A DNA stretch of 64,000 nucleotides from Psychrobium sp051201665 (GTDB lineage: Bacteria; Pseudomonadota; Gammaproteobacteria; Enterobacterales; Psychrobiaceae), in contig NZ_CP179210.1 of NCBI RefSeq assembly GCF_051201665.1, forward strand, positions 62,001 to 126,000. Reading direction: 5' to 3'. The notes beneath the pieces were generated by a model, which saw only the letters and a list, made by a program, of their open reading frames with translations, searched no databases and was not told the DNA's origin. The translations under genes were made by a program, and so were the position numbers. Positions 62,038 through 64,000 of this stretch are shown piece by piece; positions within the stretch are counted from its first letter, which is position 1, and each line of letters begins with the position of its first letter.

Positions 62038-63438
62038 TTAATTAATATCAAGTTCTTTCAACTTGCGCGTAAGGGTGTTTCGTCCCCATCCCAATTTCTT
62101 AGCGGCAAGCTGTTTATGCCCGGCGCTACTCGTTAATGCACAATCAATGACTGTGCGTTCAAACTCAGGCATGGCTTGATTAAGTATCGCTTCATCACCA
62201 TTGTTAAGCTGTTCCATACACCAAGCTCTCAGTGCTTGCTGCCAATCACTATGTTGGGTGAATTGTGTCTTAGCTTGCGTTAATTCAGGCGGTAAATCAT
62301 TAATCAGAATTTCTTGTCCTGAGGCCATTACCGTTAACCAGCGACATGTATTTTCTAATTGCCTTACATTACCTGGCCATTCAAGTGTGGTTATATATGT
62401 TTGCGCTTCTTTACTCATCTTCTTCGCTTCTACCTTCAATTCTTTGGCGGCTAGGCTCAGAAAATGATTAGCAAGCGTTGGTATATCTTCTCGGCGCTCA
62501 TTAAGGCTTGGAATATGAATTCTAATAACATTGAGACGATGGAATAAGTCTTCTCTAAATTCGCCATCAGTGACTAGTTTTTCAAGGTTTTGATGAGTGG
62601 CTGCAATGATTCTTACGTCAACCGAGACTGGCTGGTGACCACCTACACGATAAAACTGACCATCTGCTAGCACCCGCAATAAGCGTGTTTGAACATCCAG
62701 TGGCATATCGCCAATTTCATCTAGAAATAATGTGCCGCCATTGGCTTGCTCAAATCGTCCTTCACGTACAGTGTTAGCGCCCGTAAAGGCGCCTTTTTCA
62801 TGACCAAATAACTCTGACTCAATCAAGTCTTTTGGGATAGCAGCCATGTTAAGGGCAATAAAGTTATTATCTTTGCGTGGGCTGTGCTTATGAAGGGCTT
62901 TAGCAACAAGTTCTTTACCCGTGCCTGATTGACCATTAATTAAGACGCTGATACTTGAAGAAGATAATCGGCCAATGGCACGAAAAACTTCTTGCATGGC
63001 CGGAGCTTCGCCAATAATTTCAGGTGCCGGCGTTTTCTTGTTGGCAGACTTTTTAACGCGCTTTGTTTGCTCTAAACTGTGCTCAATAGCGCGATTAATT
63101 AATCCAAGCGCGTCATCAATATCAAAGGGTTTTGGCAAATATTCAAATGCACCACTTTGGTACGCGCTAACAGCACTATCGAGATCTGAATGTGCTGTAA
63201 TTATGATGACCGGAATGTCAGGGTAATGTTCTTGAACACGGCCTAGTAATTCCATACCGTCGGTATCAGGCATGCGAACATCTGACACTATTACACTTGG
63301 TTGCTCGTGTGAGAGTGCTTCCCATAAGCTTTCAGCTGCGGCGAATGTGGCAACACTAATGTTGGCACTTGATAACGCTTTTTCTAGTACCCAGCGAATA
63401 GAGCTATCGTCGTCCAAGACCCATACTTGTTCAGTCAT
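62038..63438 (-). CDS. ntrC: Nitrogen regulator NtrC (GlnG)
   Basis: A 466-residue sigma-54 activator: receiver domain with Asp53 (VSDVRMPDTDG), AAA domain with Walker A GQSGTGKE, GAFTGANTVREG (sigma-54 contact loop), LFLDEIGDMPL and RIIAATHQNLE, and a C-terminal Fis-type helix-turn-helix (HKQLAAKKLGWGRNTLTRKL). It shares an end/start base with ntrB (63438), so the pair is coupled. It activates nitrogen-starvation genes such as glnA, not seen in the window. Confidence 0.96.
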   Translation of the reverse strand: MTEQVWVLDDDSSIRWVLEKALSSANISVATFAAAESLWEALSHEQPSVIVSDVRMPDTDGMELLGRVQEHYPDIPVIIITAHSDLDSAVSAYQSGAFEYLPKPFDIDDALGLINRAIEHSLEQTKRVKKSANKKTPAPEIIGEAPAMQEVFRAIGRLSSSSISVLINGQSGTGKELVAKALHKHSPRKDNNFIALNMAAIPKDLIESELFGHEKGAFTGANTVREGRFEQANGGTLFLDEIGDMPLDVQTRLLRVLADGQFYRVGGHQPVSVDVRIIAATHQNLEKLVTDGEFREDLFHRLNVIRIHIPSLNERREDIPTLANHFLSLAAKELKVEAKKMSKEAQTYITTLEWPGNVRQLENTCRWLTVMASGQEILINDLPPELTQAKTQFTQHSDWQQALRAWCMEQLNNGDEAILNQAMPEFERTVIDCALTSSAGHKQLAAKKLGWGRNTLTRKLKELDIN

Positions 63439-64000
63439 TAGGCTTCCTTAATTACTGGCAATGAAACGGTAAATTCGGTAAATCCGGGACGTGATTTAAA
63501 ATCGATACGTCCGTTATGTTGTTGTACTAGCGTTTGAGCAATAGATAACCCTAATCCTGTGCCTTGAGCGCGGCCTGTAATCATTGGATAGAACAGCGTG
63601 TTATGAAGGTGTGGCGCAATACCTGGGCCGTTATCGATAATCTTAATTTCAATAGCCAATCGATGACGTTGTCCATTAATGGTTACTTGATTGGTGACTC
63701 GGCTCATAATCGTTAAGTGGCCGCTATCACCCATGGCTTGAATGGCATTTTGAATAATATTAAGCAGTGCTTGTTGAATTTGCTCATCATCAATCGAGAT
63801 ATCAGGAATGCTAGGATCGTAATCCCGTTCAATGTGAATATCCTTGGGTAACTCAATGGAAACGAGTTGGATAATTTTTTCTAAGACTTGATGAATATTG
63901 TGTAATTGATGCTGGTGGTGCGTATTCGGCCCTAATAATCGTTCAACTAGATTATTTAGGCGGTCAGCCTGCTCCATAATCATTTGCGTATATTCTTGAT
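63438..64000 (-). CDS. ntrB: Nitrogen sensor kinase NtrB (GlnL), C-terminal part
   Basis: Partial: only the C-terminal 187 residues or so lie in the window, since the frame runs unbroken to the right edge. Visible parts are the end of the dimerisation helices (EQADRLNNLVERLLGP) and the ATPase domain: ALLNIIQNAIQAMGDSG (N box), IKIIDNGPGIAP (G1) and GRAQGTGLGLSIAQTLV (G2). The phosphorylated histidine and PAS domain are beyond the edge. Partner of NtrC. Confidence 0.95.
   Translation of the reverse strand, partial: QEYTQMIMEQADRLNNLVERLLGPNTHHQHQLHNIHQVLEKIIQLVSIELPKDIHIERDYDPSIPDISIDDEQIQQALLNIIQNAIQAMGDSGHLTIMSRVTNQVTINGQRHRLAIEIKIIDNGPGIAPHLHNTLFYPMITGRAQGTGLGLSIAQTLVQQHNGRIDFKSRPGFTEFTVSLPVIKEA

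Noticed and set aside
1..64000. CRISPR arrays, tRNA/rRNA genes, integrases or full insertion sequences
   Set aside because: I looked for regularly spaced repeats, cloverleaf-like sequences, and transposase or tyrosine-recombinase motifs and saw none; short or unusual RNAs could be missed by eye.

Overview
The window reads as chromosome of a marine gammaproteobacterium of the order Alteromonadales, most like the Colwelliaceae (Colwellia/Thalassotalea). The basis is gene order (def-fmt-rsmB, rph-pyrE-slmA, coaBC, radC-rpmBG-mutM, gmk-rpoZ-spoT, kbl-tdh, ntrBC), moderately AT-rich DNA, LPS-core genes and several secreted hydrolases. The genus is an inference from gene content; no database was searched.

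Layout. 1-5 kb: rsmB (cut by the window edge), fmt and def on the minus strand, divergent from a LysM protein, dprA and smg. 5-13 kb: a split siroheme pathway (cobA plus a dehydrogenase/ferrochelatase carrying a decayed methyltransferase half), yaiI, an SDR, a DUF2959 lipoprotein, yihY, a prolyl aminopeptidase, dtd, a YiiD-type protein and a DUF3014 protein. 13-21 kb: recG and the gmk-rpoZ-spoT-ridA operon, with a large secreted nuclease gene between them. 21-34 kb: PhoD-like phosphatase, NTF2-like lipoprotein, dsbC, a LytTR two-component pair divergent from an ABC transporter whose permease is fused to an M1 peptidase, sstT and a secreted M17 aminopeptidase. 34-40 kb: a 269-bp structured inverted-repeat element (MITE-like), then rph, pyrE, slmA, coaBC, radC, rpmB, rpmG, mutM. 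40-48 kb: LPS/envelope genes (two glycosyltransferases, wzi-like, coaD, heptosyltransferase-like, kdkA, waaA). 48-51 kb: a TetR regulator, kbl and tdh. 51-59 kb: recQ with an accessory islet. 59-64 kb: yigI, a solute-binding protein, hutG-like, rraA, ntrC and ntrB (cut by the window edge).

The most unusual region is 51.05-57.8 kb. An AT-rich islet of about 5.4 kb lies between two direct copies of the last 688 bp of recQ: one belongs to the intact gene, the other is a stranded 3' fragment. The islet encodes two paralogous small peptides with Sec-type signal sequences and four spaced cysteines, absent from the supplied ORF list because they are short. With them are a glutaredoxin-like protein preceded by a hydrophobic mini-ORF in another frame, a polytopic membrane protein, and a MacA/MacB-like three-gene exporter. 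A perfect 14-bp hairpin with a GGAA loop separates the peptide genes from the exporter genes. I infer a secreted disulfide-peptide (bacteriocin/toxin-like) system: Sec export, periplasmic oxidation, expulsion by a MacAB-type pump, and the polytopic protein as an immunity candidate.

Other points: 11-bp direct repeats 21 bp apart, suited to a LytTR regulator, lie between the two-component genes and the ABC/M1-peptidase operon; the siroheme enzyme carries a degenerate copy of its neighbour's methyltransferase domain; and dut and trmH are absent from the places where related genomes often carry them.
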